From contig CAMPGJ010000004.1 of assembly GCA_946885425.1 (NCBI GenBank), positions 1-24,752 of the forward strand: 24,752 bases of DNA. Reading direction: 5' to 3'. Made by a program: the position numbers and the translations under genes. The stretch is from an uncultured bacterium (GTDB lineage Bacteria; Patescibacteria; Microgenomatia; Levybacterales; UBA12049). The notes below the pieces were generated by a model. That model had not been told where the DNA came from, made no database searches, and saw only the letters and a list, made by a program, of their open reading frames with translations. Numbering within the stretch: the first letter of the stretch is position 1; every line of letters begins with the position of its first letter. This document shows, one piece after another, positions 5,457 through 12,317 of this stretch.

Positions 5457-7172
5457 TTACTTCCGTTCTACATTAAAAAATGTCCAGCCGCCTTTAAAGG
5501 GTTCTCCTTGTGGAATTCTGATGTAGCCTGGTGCGCGGACTGTGACAGCATCACGGAATTCAGCGCCGCTTAAGGTTACACCATTGATGGTAACACTGTT
5601 GGTTGTTCCATTCCCTTGCGAGACGGAAACGCTGGTAGCGGAGCTGATCCCTCCTTTTCCGGCTACCATGTTGCGGAGTTCATCCATGCTATACGGATTT
5701 CCTCCCCAGCAGGAGGTTGTTAGAGGTGTAATCCTGGATGTATCAATGCCGGGAGTTTTCAGAGCAATGGCTGCGTTTACAATGTCTGCCATTTCCTGTG
5801 GAGACAGCCAAGGGTTTGCTCTGCCGCAGGTGTCACTGCTATTGCTATATCCTTTTCTCCACCAAGCTTTATAGAGCCATGGGGACCCTCCCAGTTTTTC
5901 ATAAAATTTATCCAGATTTCCACCGGATCCGTCGGTTGTGTCCCAACCGATAGGTGAGGCGTAGCCTCCATGTGTTGAGGCATAATAAGTGACAACGTCT
6001 TCTAAAACTTGTCCTTTTGTTTGGTCGACTGCATCTTTCCAAGCTTGTGGGGCATTGTCTGATTTGCTTTTATTGAAGACTTGACATGATTCTGTAGTGC
6101 ATATCTCTTTCCCTTCTTGTTTATACCGGTATGCATAGGTTCTTGCTGCCACAGCCTGAGCTTTGAGTGCTTCTGCAGGCCAAGTAGAAGGCATTTCTGC
6201 AATCCCATAAAGATAGGTAGTCTCGAAGTCAATCTCGCCGAAGCCTGCGACTTTTATAGTGCCTCCTGTATCTTTACTCACGGGTTCTTTGCCATAATAA
6301 GCCTTCAATATCGTTGCTGCATTTTGCCCTGATTGGGCTCTTCCACGTGCGCCATATTGGCTCATTCCTTTGCGGTGTGTGTACCCACCGAAGGAGAAAA
6401 TAGAAAAATAGCCACCTGGCGCCGATTCCTGAAAGCCTTGTTTGGATGAAAGATATTCATCAGCAAGTTCTCCACCGCCAATAGTAAAGGTCGAGCCGCC
6501 GCTTCTGGCGTTTATTATTTCCTGCTGTTTTGCGGAGAGATCAATAATTTTGGAAGAGACTTCTTTTTGATAGGCGAGGGCTCCTTTGACCACCTCATCT
6601 AGCTTGGCAGATTTTTTGTCAAGATCTGCTTTGGTTGCCTTTAGCCATTTCTCCTCTTCTTCAAGGCGGGCTTTTTTTGCCTCAAGATCAGTAATAGACA
6701 GTGCAAGATTTGTGATAATTGATCTGTCCTGTTGGGTTCTTGCCCGTTGATAAGCAAGTGCTTGCGTAATATCTGATGCAGTTGCCTGAGAAAAGAATGT
6801 GAGTAAGGGAGAGTCATAATAGCTCTTTATATAATAATCGCGGATAGTGATAGAAATGGTTTTTTGTTTTTCTTCAAAGTCTTTATATCCATGATCTATC
6901 TCCTTTCTTTTAAGCGCCATAGCGTCTTCAACTCCGGAAACCTGTTGCTTGATAGATGAAATTTGTTTTTGCATGCTATCCAACTGTGATTGCAATGGTT
7001 TAGTGGAGGTAATAGATTTATCAAGAGCTTCATTGAGGGAGGCAAGCTCTTTGTTAATATCATCAAGTGCGCCTTGTGAGGTGTCAATTGAAAAAGCTAC
7101 CTTTACTGGTAATACTGGTGAAATAAGCAATAAAAAAATGCTTGCAATCAGGAAAATTTTTTTGATGGGCAT
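5457..7172 (-). CDS. SpoIID/LytB-like glycan hydrolase with N-terminal coiled coil
   Basis: 571-aa exported protein predicted to cut or remodel peptidoglycan. Residues 1-28 form a signal peptide or anchor (KKIFLIASIFLLLISPVLP). Residues about 33-222 are a long coiled coil like those of PcsB/CwlO-type hydrolases, with a break around 115-135 (YYDSPLLTFFSQA). The SpoIID domain (about 255-490) contains the family signature YGIAEMPSTWPAEALKAQAV followed by AARTYAY, with Glu326 at the position of the SpoIID lytic transglycosylase catalytic glutamate. Cysteine pairs (ICTTESCQ, DTCGRA, TSCWGG) could form disulfides outside. SpoIID-like proteins occur well beyond spore formers. TATAAT lies 5 nt before ATG 7172. 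The C-terminal 80 residues are of unknown role. Confidence 0.9.
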   Translation of the reverse strand: MPIKKIFLIASIFLLLISPVLPVKVAFSIDTSQGALDDINKELASLNEALDKSITSTKPLQSQLDSMQKQISSIKQQVSGVEDAMALKRKEIDHGYKDFEEKQKTISITIRDYYIKSYYDSPLLTFFSQATASDITQALAYQRARTQQDRSIITNLALSITDLEAKKARLEEEEKWLKATKADLDKKSAKLDEVVKGALAYQKEVSSKIIDLSAKQQEIINARSGGSTFTIGGGELADEYLSSKQGFQESAPGGYFSIFSFGGYTHRKGMSQYGARGRAQSGQNAATILKAYYGKEPVSKDTGGTIKVAGFGEIDFETTYLYGIAEMPSTWPAEALKAQAVAARTYAYRYKQEGKEICTTESCQVFNKSKSDNAPQAWKDAVDQTKGQVLEDVVTYYASTHGGYASPIGWDTTDGSGGNLDKFYEKLGGSPWLYKAWWRKGYSNSSDTCGRANPWLSPQEMADIVNAAIALKTPGIDTSRITPLTTSCWGGNPYSMDELRNMVAGKGGISSATSVSVSQGNGTTNSVTINGVTLSGAEFRDAVTVRAPGYIRIPQGEPFKGGWTFFNVERK

Positions 7173-7177
7173 ACCCC

Positions 7178-7183
7178 ATTATA
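7178..7183 (-). promoter_or_regulatory. -10 box of the SpoIID-like gene
   Basis: Perfect TATAAT on the minus strand, ending 5 nt before ATG 7172, with no Shine-Dalgarno between. The upstream -35 region is made of heptamer repeat units, so no clear -35 can be named. It predicts a leaderless mRNA. Confidence 0.65.
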
Positions 7184-7185
7184 AC

Positions 7186-7285
7186 ATTTGACAATTAACA
7201 ATTGACAGCTAACTTTTACATTAAGTGTTAAAGGTAAATGGTTAAGGGTAACGAAGGGTTAATTGTTAATTGGTAATTGTTATGC
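7186..7285. repeat. AATTAAC-type 7-nt-period inverted repeat
   Basis: Left arm: ATTTGAC, AATTAAC, AATTGAC and AGCTAAC, each exactly 7 nt, from 7186 to 7213. The middle has GTTAAAG, GTAAATG and GTTAAGG. The right arm has GGTTAAT, TGTTAAT and TGGTAAT. The arms are approximate reverse complements. It occupies the whole divergent promoter region between the SpoIID-like gene and the LytR_C gene. Confidence 0.85.
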
Positions 7286-7314
7286 TAGTATTTAGTTGCT
7301 AAATAAAGACCTTT

Positions 7315-7851
7315 ATGCAAGAAGAAAATCAATTCCAACAATTTCCTGCGTATGTACAAAAATCATCCCCCAAGTTTAACCCTCTTCTGCTGGTTGTGAT
7401 TATCGTTGTACTTGCTTTGCTGGGTGGGGGAGGATATTACTATTTTGGAGTAATGAAGAAGGGGACAAGTACAGAACCTGAATCAAATTCTACTAAACCA
7501 ACAGTCGTAATTTCACCAACTTTGAGTGCCTCCGCGTCAGGAGAAGTGACACCTGTTGAAGAGGAATTAGATAGGAGCAAATTGCAGATTGCTGTCCTTA
7601 ATGGGAGTGGTATTGCTGGCGCTGCTAAGGGAACATCTTCCCATTTGAACAGTCTGGGTTATGATGTCTCCAAGGTAGATAATGCGGATGATTTTGACTA
7701 TACAGGAGTAACCATTAATATAAAAAAAGGCAAGAGTGAGTATCTTCCTCTTATAAAAAAAGATTTGGCAGAAAATGATTCAAAAGTTATTATTACTACG
7801 AAAGTAGATGATACAATAGACACAGACGCGGAAGTGATAGTAGGGAAATAA
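7315..7851 (+). CDS. Membrane-anchored LytR_C domain protein
   Basis: 178-aa protein: a short cytoplasmic N-terminus (1-21), one TM helix (about 22-46, NPLLLVVIIVVLALLGGGGYYYF), a Ser/Thr/Pro-rich outer linker (50-85), and a LytR_C domain (about 90-178) beginning QIAVLNGSGI. LytR_C domains accompany LCP cell-wall ligases or occur alone on envelope proteins; their ligand is not settled. The domain is roughly three-quarters identical to that of the 2833-4296 gene, and both end in EVIVGK. Both are followed directly by the same TAAGACG repeat, so the 3' end and repeat were copied together. The start codon has no Shine-Dalgarno; a TAAATA lies 9 nt upstream. Confidence 0.9.
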   Translation: MQEENQFQQFPAYVQKSSPKFNPLLLVVIIVVLALLGGGGYYYFGVMKKGTSTEPESNSTKPTVVISPTLSASASGEVTPVEEELDRSKLQIAVLNGSGIAGAAKGTSSHLNSLGYDVSKVDNADDFDYTGVTINIKKGKSEYLPLIKKDLAENDSKVIITTKVDDTIDTDAEVIVGK

Positions 7852-7853
7852 AT

Positions 7854-7931
7854 AGACGTAAGACTCAAGACGTAAGACGTAAGAAGAACGATTTTTAGTC
7901 TTAGTCCTAAGTCTTATATCTTAAGTCTTAA
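7854..7931. repeat. TAAGACG-type 7-nt-period inverted repeat
   Basis: Left arm of AGACGTA-like heptamers (7854-7887), a short GATTTTTAG turn, and a right arm of AGTCTTA-like heptamers (7897-7931). It begins 2 nt after the LytR_C stop codon and ends 3 nt before the rpiB start. Its left part is nearly identical to the minus-strand reading of 2770-2830. The position could make it a terminator, an RNA stability hairpin, or a lid on rpiB translation. Confidence 0.9.
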
Positions 7932-7934
7932 ACT

Positions 7935-8450
7935 ATGAAGGTTTATTTAGGTACTGATCATGCTGGTTTTGAATTGAAGGAGAAGATCAAGCTTTTCTTG
8001 CAGCAAGGTGGGTTTGATGTTGAGGATTGTGGTGCTGCTGTGTTTGAAGCAAATGATGACTACCCTGATTTTGTGAGTAAAGCGGCGAATAAAGTGAGAA
8101 ATAACCCTGGAAGTTTGGGGATTGTCCTAGGTGGTACAGGGCAAGGTGAAGCAATGGTCGCGAACAAGATACGAGGGATCCGTTGTGCATTATTCTATGC
8201 TCCTGCTGTTCCACATGGCACTACAGACGTGAATGGAACAACAAGTCAGGATCCGTATGAGATGCTCCGAGTTACCAGAAGACATAATGATTCAAATATG
8301 TTGGCTTTGAGTGGGCGGTTCTTGCAGGAAGAGGAAGCCAAGCAAGCAGTCAAAATCTTTTTAGATTCAAGATTTTCAAGCGAACCCCGCCATGTAAGAA
8401 GAATAGAGAAGATAAGGATGGTAGAAGAAGTGATGGGGACCTTAAAATAA
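7935..8450 (+). CDS. rpiB: Ribose-5-phosphate isomerase B, glutamate type
   Basis: Interconverts ribose 5-phosphate and ribulose 5-phosphate in the cytoplasm. The 171-aa protein has the RpiB/LacAB N-terminus VYLGTDHAGFELK with Asp8-His9, the phosphate/anion-hole loop GGTGQGEAMVANK, and HNDSNMLALSGR near the C-terminus. Classical RpiB has a catalytic cysteine in CGTGIG; here that position is not cysteine, and Glu72 in GQGE matches the glutamate base of the Mycobacterium tuberculosis enzyme. The family is usually about 150 aa; an insertion around residues 88-112 accounts for part of the extra length. The gene is followed by rpe, its pathway partner. There is no Shine-Dalgarno, and repeat sequence reaches to 3 nt before the ATG. 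Confidence 0.93.
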   Translation: MKVYLGTDHAGFELKEKIKLFLQQGGFDVEDCGAAVFEANDDYPDFVSKAANKVRNNPGSLGIVLGGTGQGEAMVANKIRGIRCALFYAPAVPHGTTDVNGTTSQDPYEMLRVTRRHNDSNMLALSGRFLQEEEAKQAVKIFLDSRFSSEPRHVRRIEKIRMVEEVMGTLK

Positions 8451-8537
8451 TCCAAAAATACAATATTTAATGTCAAATATCAAATGACGAAAAAAATCGT
8501 TGGAAATTGGATATTAGATATTGGACATTTGATACTC
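8451..8537. repeat. ATTGGAT-type 7-nt-period inverted repeat
   Basis: Right arm: TTGGAAA, TTGGATA, TTAGATA, TTGGACA and TTTGATA in exact 7-nt steps. The left arm has ATGTCAAATATCAAATGACG and looser matches. It fills the gap between rpiB and rpe. Right-arm units resemble those at 9784-9818 and 21828-21869. Confidence 0.85.
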
Positions 8538-8539
8538 AT

Positions 8540-9211
8540 ATGTACGAAGTAATTCCTGGTGTATTAGAGAAAGATTGGGAAGCGGTCGAGAAGAAGATCG
8601 AGGCTGTTCTGCCGTTTGCAAAGACGATCCATGTTGATTTGATTGACGGGAAATTCCGGCATAATCATACATTTGCTGACCCGGCTCCATTTGCGAAATA
8701 TGCAAAAATTGCACCCGGAGTAGATACTGGTGTTAAATTTGAATTGCATATGATGGTGGATGATCCCATCAAATATCTGAAGCCATGGGCTGCGGCAGGA
8801 TTTCATCGGTTTATCGGACATGTAGAAAAGATGCCTGATCAGGCTGAATTTGTAGCACAAGCGCAGCTTCTCGGTGAAGTAGCATTGGCCATTGATCTGG
8901 ACACTCCATTGGATGCTATCAAGGTCAATCTTGAGGATCTGGACGCGTTGCTGATCATGAGTGTGCAGACAGGACATTCAGGCCAGCAGTTTCAGGAAAC
9001 CGTAATGCAAAAGGTAAAGGAGGTACGCGAGAAGCATCTTTATCTCCCGATAGAAGTAGATGGTGGTATCAATGATGAGACAATTCAGATACCGGCAGCA
9101 GCCGGAGCTACCCGTTTCGTCGCCACAAGTTTCCTTCACAACGTTGGTACCCCACAAGAGCAATACACACTCCTCCTCAAATTGTTAGAAGAACTGAATC
9201 CTACAGCTTAA
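8540..9211 (+). CDS. rpe: Ribulose-phosphate 3-epimerase, divergent
   Basis: Converts ribulose 5-phosphate and xylulose 5-phosphate. The 223-aa TIM-barrel protein keeps all four metal ligands of the family: His31 and Asp33 in IHVDLIDGKF, His70 in FELHMMVDDP, and Asp174 in EVDGGIN. The usual phosphate loop MTVNPGFGGQ is replaced by MSVQTGHSGQ, so substrate detail may differ. ATG 8540 is chosen because the in-frame upstream start at 8507 lies in heptamer repeat sequence and would encode non-family residues. It follows rpiB by 89 nt. Another sugar-phosphate epimerase of the same family is possible. Confidence 0.85.
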   Translation: MYEVIPGVLEKDWEAVEKKIEAVLPFAKTIHVDLIDGKFRHNHTFADPAPFAKYAKIAPGVDTGVKFELHMMVDDPIKYLKPWAAAGFHRFIGHVEKMPDQAEFVAQAQLLGEVALAIDLDTPLDAIKVNLEDLDALLIMSVQTGHSGQQFQETVMQKVKEVREKHLYLPIEVDGGINDETIQIPAAAGATRFVATSFLHNVGTPQEQYTLLLKLLEELNPTA

Positions 9212-9212
9212 T

Positions 9213-9297
9213 CGTCATTGCGAGCGAAGAATAAGCGCGGCAATCTGGTTTGGACGAGATTGCTTCGTCGTTCGTTCCTCACTCCTCTCAATGACGT
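9213..9297. repeat. CGTCATTGCGAG-type dispersed palindrome
   Basis: CGTCATTGCGAGCGAAG at the left is mirrored by CTTCGTCGTTC and CTCAATGACG at the right, with GGCAATCTGG and GAGATTGC inside. This is the typical look of a dispersed palindromic repeat found in many bacterial genomes. It starts 1 nt after the rpe stop codon and may act as its 3' end structure. Confidence 0.75.
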
Positions 9298-9304
9298 ATA
9301 AGAA

Positions 9305-9408
9305 AGTAAAAGGGCACTAGAGAAATGATTGTAACGGCGTTAGCCGAAACACCCCAGACGGGGTAAAAAATCAAATCTCTAATGCCCTAAATGTTGCCCT
9401 TTCTTACT
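9305..9408. ncRNA. Candidate structured RNA or complex terminator
   Basis: Nested pairing is visible. Outer stem: 9311-9316 with 9383-9388 and 9318-9323 with 9376-9381. Inner stem: 9327-9330 with 9369-9372. Two hairpins branch inside: CGGC-GTTA-GCCG (9335-9346) and ACCCC-AGAC-GGGGT (9351-9364). AGGGCA can alternatively pair with TGCCCT-like sequence at 9395-9400, with flanking AGTAA/TTACT support, which would break the outer stem. On the minus strand it lies directly after the 65-aa gene, and the outer stem is followed by TTTTACTTTCTT, so it may be that gene's terminator. The transcribed strand is not known. I match it to no RNA family. Confidence 0.5.
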
Positions 9409-9605
9409 CAGCAATGACTTGCAGGATCAGTGTGCTTATCTTTCATTTGAACTGCAGTGCAGTTCTCCCTTGTGCACACTCGTTCTTTCCACACAATTTG
9501 GTCATGTGAATGGCTACCGGACTTTTCCAGCAAGTAATACCTTTCATTCTTGAGATCCTCAGACTGGTAATACCAGCCTGACCACTTATGGAAATGAAAA
9601 CTCAT
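9408..9605 (-). CDS. 65-aa His/Cys-containing small protein
   Basis: Small soluble protein, MSFHFHKWSGWYYQ at the N-terminus and CTRENC, then HTDPASHC near the end. The HKW-x-x-W and CxxxxC elements recall small putative zinc-binding proteins, but I do not recognise a family. Unlike its neighbours it has a strong Shine-Dalgarno (AGAGAGGAAG, about 4 nt before the ATG) and an ideal sigma-70 type promoter 90-115 nt upstream, leaving a leader of about 80 nt with a small TCGCC/GGCGA hairpin. This suggests a distinct expression mode. Convergent with rpe. Its stop codon abuts the candidate structured RNA. Confidence 0.7.
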   Translation of the reverse strand: MSFHFHKWSGWYYQSEDLKNERYYLLEKSGSHSHDQIVWKERVCTRENCTAVQMKDKHTDPASHC

Positions 9606-9691
9606 GGTCTTCCTCTCTGATTAAGAATGAGCAATGATGAAGTAGAAACTCCCTTCGCCGCATATGGCGAGCTTTGTTTATACCCTAGAGT

Positions 9692-9720
9692 ATTATATAA
9701 AATTATAGGATTAAAGTCAA
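9692..9720 (-). promoter_or_regulatory. Consensus promoter of the 65-aa gene
   Basis: Minus strand: TTGACT (9715-9720), spacer of exactly 17 nt, TATAAT (9692-9697). It is the best conventional promoter in the window. Expected transcription start near 9685, giving an untranslated leader of about 80 nt before ATG 9605. Confidence 0.8.
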
Positions 9721-9739
9721 GGCTGGGGCTGTGTAAAAA

Positions 9740-9771
9740 CCCTCACCCTAACCCTCTCTAAAAGAGAGGGG
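9740..9771. repeat. CCCTCACCCTAACCCTCTC-type repeat with hairpin
   Basis: CCCTCACCCTAACCC is followed by a perfect 8-bp hairpin, CCCTCTCT-AAA-AGAGAGGG (9752-9770). The wording resembles a widespread dispersed repeat of bacterial genomes. It lies upstream of the 65-aa gene promoter. Confidence 0.65.
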
Positions 9772-9783
9772 ACTCTTTTGTTA

Positions 9784-9818
9784 TTGGAAATTGGATATTT
9801 GAAATTTGACATTGGATA
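9784..9818. repeat. Five exact 7-nt repeat units, one-armed
   Basis: TTGGAAA, TTGGATA, TTTGAAA, TTTGACA and TTGGATA follow one another without a break. No inverted partner arm is visible nearby. It ends where the 15-bp palindrome at the PBP gene end begins. Confidence 0.85.
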
Positions 9819-9850
9819 TCTACTTATTCATCGAGATGAATAAGTAGATA
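9817..9850 (-). terminator. Perfect 15-bp palindrome over the PBP stop codon
   Basis: TATCTACTTATTCAT (9817-9831) pairs perfectly with ATGAATAAGTAGATA (9836-9850), with a CGAG loop. The TGA of the PBP (9828-9830) is inside the stem, so the last residues (STYSSR) are encoded by the palindrome. No T-run follows, so it is more a 3' stabiliser or a weak terminator than a classical one. Confidence 0.7.
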
Positions 9851-11930
9851 GGGGTATGCAATCCGAGATGTTTTCTGTACCTTTTACAAAATATTCAGGT
9901 TTACCTGAGCAAATGCTTTGTACTACATCTTTGGGTGGTTGAGGTTTTTGTTCAGGATTTTTCTTCAGAAGTTCGGACATAATGCCGTGCCAGATAGGAG
10001 CAGCGCCCGTGATGCCTGAAGCAAGATTGGGATCCATAGGTTCATTATTATTGTTGCCGACCCAGGTAATTACTACATATTTGTCTGTGTATCCATTGGT
10101 CCAATTGTCCCGTTTTTCATCTGATGTTCCTGTTTTGACCGAGACCGTGTGGCCCTCAATAAGAAGTGGTGAACTAGGCCCAAATGCTGATGATCGCGCT
10201 TGGTTATCAGCCAAAATATCAGACAGGATAAAAGCAGTACTTTCCTTCAGCACCCGTTTTCCTTGCTCAATAGTTTTCTCTTCAAAGACGTTACCTTTGG
10301 CATCCGCGACTTTTAAAAGTGGGTTAATGTCTTGTTTGATTCCTTTGTTGGCAAGAGTGCCATACACCTCTGCCAGATCAAGCATAGTAGCTTCTGCTGC
10401 ACCTAGAGTAAGAGATAAGCCGTATTCGCTGGCTTCTCCCCAGGTACTAATACCCATGGCTTTTGCGAGTGACACCATGGCAGGAACACCTGTCTGGTTA
10501 AGTAGATTTACTGCAGTGATATTGTATGAGTTGGCAAGTGCTATGCGCAATGGTACCCGCCCATGGTAGTTCCCATCATAATTAACAGGGGAGTACGCGC
10601 CGCTCTCACTTGGGAAGCTGACTGGTGAATCATCCAGGAGTGAGGCGGCAGTAAATCCTTGTTCCAGTGCAGTACTGTAAGTGATGACTTTGATAGAGGA
10701 CCCTGGTTGCCGTAATGAAGTAGCAAGATTAACATTGCCACCATTTGGATCATTGAAGTCATGACTGCCGACCATAGCGAGGATATCTCCATTTTTAGGA
10801 TCCGTGACGACAACTGCTCCGTTGCTCAGGTTCAGAGATGCGGATTTTTTAACTTCTTCTTTGACGATTTTTTCCGCCATATTTTGGATTTTCACATCAA
10901 GTGTGGTTTTAACTTGGAGGCCACCTTTTTCCACCATGACCAGTCCGTATTTTTCGATAAGTAGGTCGGTTATGTAGTTTGCAAAATGCGGAGCATGGAT
11001 AGATCGTGGCTGAATCTCAAAAACCAGGTTTTCTTTAAGAGCCTTATCTGCTTGTTCTTTAGAAATATATTTGAGTGCTACCATACGGTTAATGACCTCT
11101 GTCTGCCGTTTTTTCCATAGACCGGAATGATTTCCATACGGGGAATATATGCTTGGGGCAGAAGTCAGTCCTGCAAGAAATGCGCTTTCAGCGAGAGAAA
11201 GTTTCTTGACCGGCTTGTTAAAGTATATTTCCGAAGCGGCTTCAATTCCCCATGCCATACCGCCGTAGGGGACTTGGTTAAAGTACATTTCAAGAATTTG
11301 TTTTTTGCTGTATATTCGTTCAGCCCAAAAAGCGAGCAGTACCTCCTTGAACTTTCTTGAAAAGCTTTTTTCAGGTGTTAAAAGAGAGGACTTGATCAGT
11401 TGCTGAGTAATAGTGGATCCTCCCTGGATTGGTTTACCAGCCAAGTTCTGTCGTAATGCACGAAAGATTCCTTGTAAATCAAAGCCGGGATGGATGTAAA
11501 AGTTTTTATCTTCAATAGCAATTGTCGCTTCTTGAAGATGTTTAGGAACATCAGAGAGAGAGATGAGGGTCCTATTTTGTTCTCCATATATTTCACCCAA
11601 GACAATACCGTTTCTATCGAAAATTTTTGTTGTTTGAGGAGCTTGTGTAGGCGTTAGCCCTCTAGGATTTGGCAAGTCTTTAAGAAAGAGAAAGAGAACC
11701 ATAGGAAGGAAAATAAAGAAGAGAGAGAATGTGGTACCGAAAACAAAGAATTTTATTCTGGCGTATTTTTTCATGTGATATTTACGTCTGAATTCTTTTA
11801 GAGAAGGGGAGATTCGGCGCTTTATTTTTTTATGTAAAATAATTGCTGGAGAAGAAAAAAAACGGACTATTTTTTCGACGCCAATAAGCGCAAAAAAGAA
11901 AAGAAGAATAACTCTGAGCAGGGCACGCAT
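9828..11930 (-). CDS. Class A penicillin-binding protein (PBP1A-like)
   Basis: 700-aa bifunctional peptidoglycan synthase at the outer face of the membrane. The GT51 glycosyltransferase domain (about 100-300) has IAIEDKNFY with the catalytic Glu at about 140, GGSTITQQL, and EMYFNQVPYGG. The transpeptidase domain (about 365-690) has PGSSIK (SxxK, about 411-414), SYN (about 468-470) and KTGT (about 599-602). ATG 11930 is preferred; an in-frame TTG four codons earlier lies in repeat sequence. Unusually, there are two hydrophobic N-terminal stretches (about 5-18 and 60-83) with a basic segment between, where most class A PBPs have one. It is the downstream gene of a PBP pair, and its end is embedded in a perfect palindrome. 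Confidence 0.96.
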   Translation of the reverse strand: MRALLRVILLFFFALIGVEKIVRFFSSPAIILHKKIKRRISPSLKEFRRKYHMKKYARIKFFVFGTTFSLFFIFLPMVLFLFLKDLPNPRGLTPTQAPQTTKIFDRNGIVLGEIYGEQNRTLISLSDVPKHLQEATIAIEDKNFYIHPGFDLQGIFRALRQNLAGKPIQGGSTITQQLIKSSLLTPEKSFSRKFKEVLLAFWAERIYSKKQILEMYFNQVPYGGMAWGIEAASEIYFNKPVKKLSLAESAFLAGLTSAPSIYSPYGNHSGLWKKRQTEVINRMVALKYISKEQADKALKENLVFEIQPRSIHAPHFANYITDLLIEKYGLVMVEKGGLQVKTTLDVKIQNMAEKIVKEEVKKSASLNLSNGAVVVTDPKNGDILAMVGSHDFNDPNGGNVNLATSLRQPGSSIKVITYSTALEQGFTAASLLDDSPVSFPSESGAYSPVNYDGNYHGRVPLRIALANSYNITAVNLLNQTGVPAMVSLAKAMGISTWGEASEYGLSLTLGAAEATMLDLAEVYGTLANKGIKQDINPLLKVADAKGNVFEEKTIEQGKRVLKESTAFILSDILADNQARSSAFGPSSPLLIEGHTVSVKTGTSDEKRDNWTNGYTDKYVVITWVGNNNNEPMDPNLASGITGAAPIWHGIMSELLKKNPEQKPQPPKDVVQSICSGKPEYFVKGTENISDCIPLSTYSSR

Positions 11931-11933
11931 AGG

Positions 11934-12018
11934 GTTTAACAATTTACAATTAACAATTTACAATTGACGAGAAAGCATTGTTCTTTGTAGTCAACTGTTA
12001 AATGTCAAATGTTAGGTG
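11934..12018. repeat. AATTTAC-type 7-nt-period inverted repeat
   Basis: Left arm: GTTTAAC, AATTTAC, AATTAAC, AATTTAC and AATTGAC, exact 7-nt steps from 11934 to 11968. Right arm: TCAACTG, TTAAATG, TCAAATG and TTAGGTG from 11991 to 12018. The stop of the 40-aa gene (12012-12014) lies in the last unit. The word type matches the repeat at 7186-7285. Confidence 0.88.
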
Positions 12019-12134
12019 TTGGATTTCCCTAGCATCATCAGAGAAAGGATCGAAAATACAACCACAAGTGTGATTAAAATGCCGACGAATAGGAGCGTTT
12101 TTCTGCCCGATTCCCTGTTATACCCGCCCTGCAT
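12012..12134 (-). CDS. 40-aa single-span membrane protein
   Basis: The frame is open further upstream, but a strong promoter ends 6 nt before ATG 12134, so the 40-aa form is chosen. A short polar N-terminus (MQGGYNRESGRK) precedes one hydrophobic helix (LLFVGILITLVVVFSILSLMML) and a GKSNT tail. The positive charge before the helix suggests the N-terminus stays inside. It lies between two class A PBP genes on the same strand, which suggests but does not show a link to wall synthesis. The stop codon lies in a heptamer repeat. No family recognised; a similar microprotein occurs at 4343-4435. Confidence 0.7.
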   Translation of the reverse strand: MQGGYNRESGRKTLLFVGILITLVVVFSILSLMMLGKSNT

Positions 12135-12140
12135 ACCTCT

Positions 12141-12169
12141 ATCATATTCTAGCTCATTTTCGGCGTCAA
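12141..12169 (-). promoter_or_regulatory. Promoter of the 40-aa gene
   Basis: Minus strand: TTGACG (12164-12169), 17-nt spacer, TATGAT (12141-12146), then 6 nt to ATG 12134. Consensus spacing plus short distance predicts a leaderless transcript and decides the start codon. Confidence 0.78.
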
Positions 12170-12190
12170 CTAGGATTAAGAGTATCAAAA

Positions 12191-12317
12191 ACAAATCCGA
12201 AATCCGAAGCACGAAATCCGAAACAAATTCAAAATTCTAATGTCTAAAATTTCAAAAACGTTTTTTGTTTTGAAAATTTGTATTTGTTTCGAGCTTCGGA
12301 TTTCGATATTCGAATTT
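12191..12317. repeat. AATCCGA-type 7-nt-period inverted repeat
   Basis: Left arm: heptamers AATCCGA, AATCCGA, AGCACGA, AATCCGA, then AACAAAT and TCAAAAT. The right arm is the approximate complement, containing GTTTCGAGCTTCGGATTTCG and GATATTCGAATTT. The same words occur in frame inside the gene at 1748-1905, so this is the intergenic form of that element. Confidence 0.88.

Noticed and set aside
7854..7931. CRISPR array
   Set aside because: The repeats are 7 nt, contiguous and without spacers; no cas genes are present.
8507..8539. Upstream start for rpe
   Set aside because: The extra residues come from heptamer repeat sequence and do not fit the family N-terminus.
9305..9408. Integron attC site
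   Set aside because: A GTTAGCC-like word is present, but the paired core sites and an integrase are not.
9982..10569. 195-codon plus-strand frame opposite the PBP gene
   Set aside because: Antisense to a PBP with all catalytic motifs; no independent start signals.
12135..12212. 66-aa version of the 40-aa membrane protein
   Set aside because: A consensus promoter overlaps the extension and ends 6 nt before ATG 12134.
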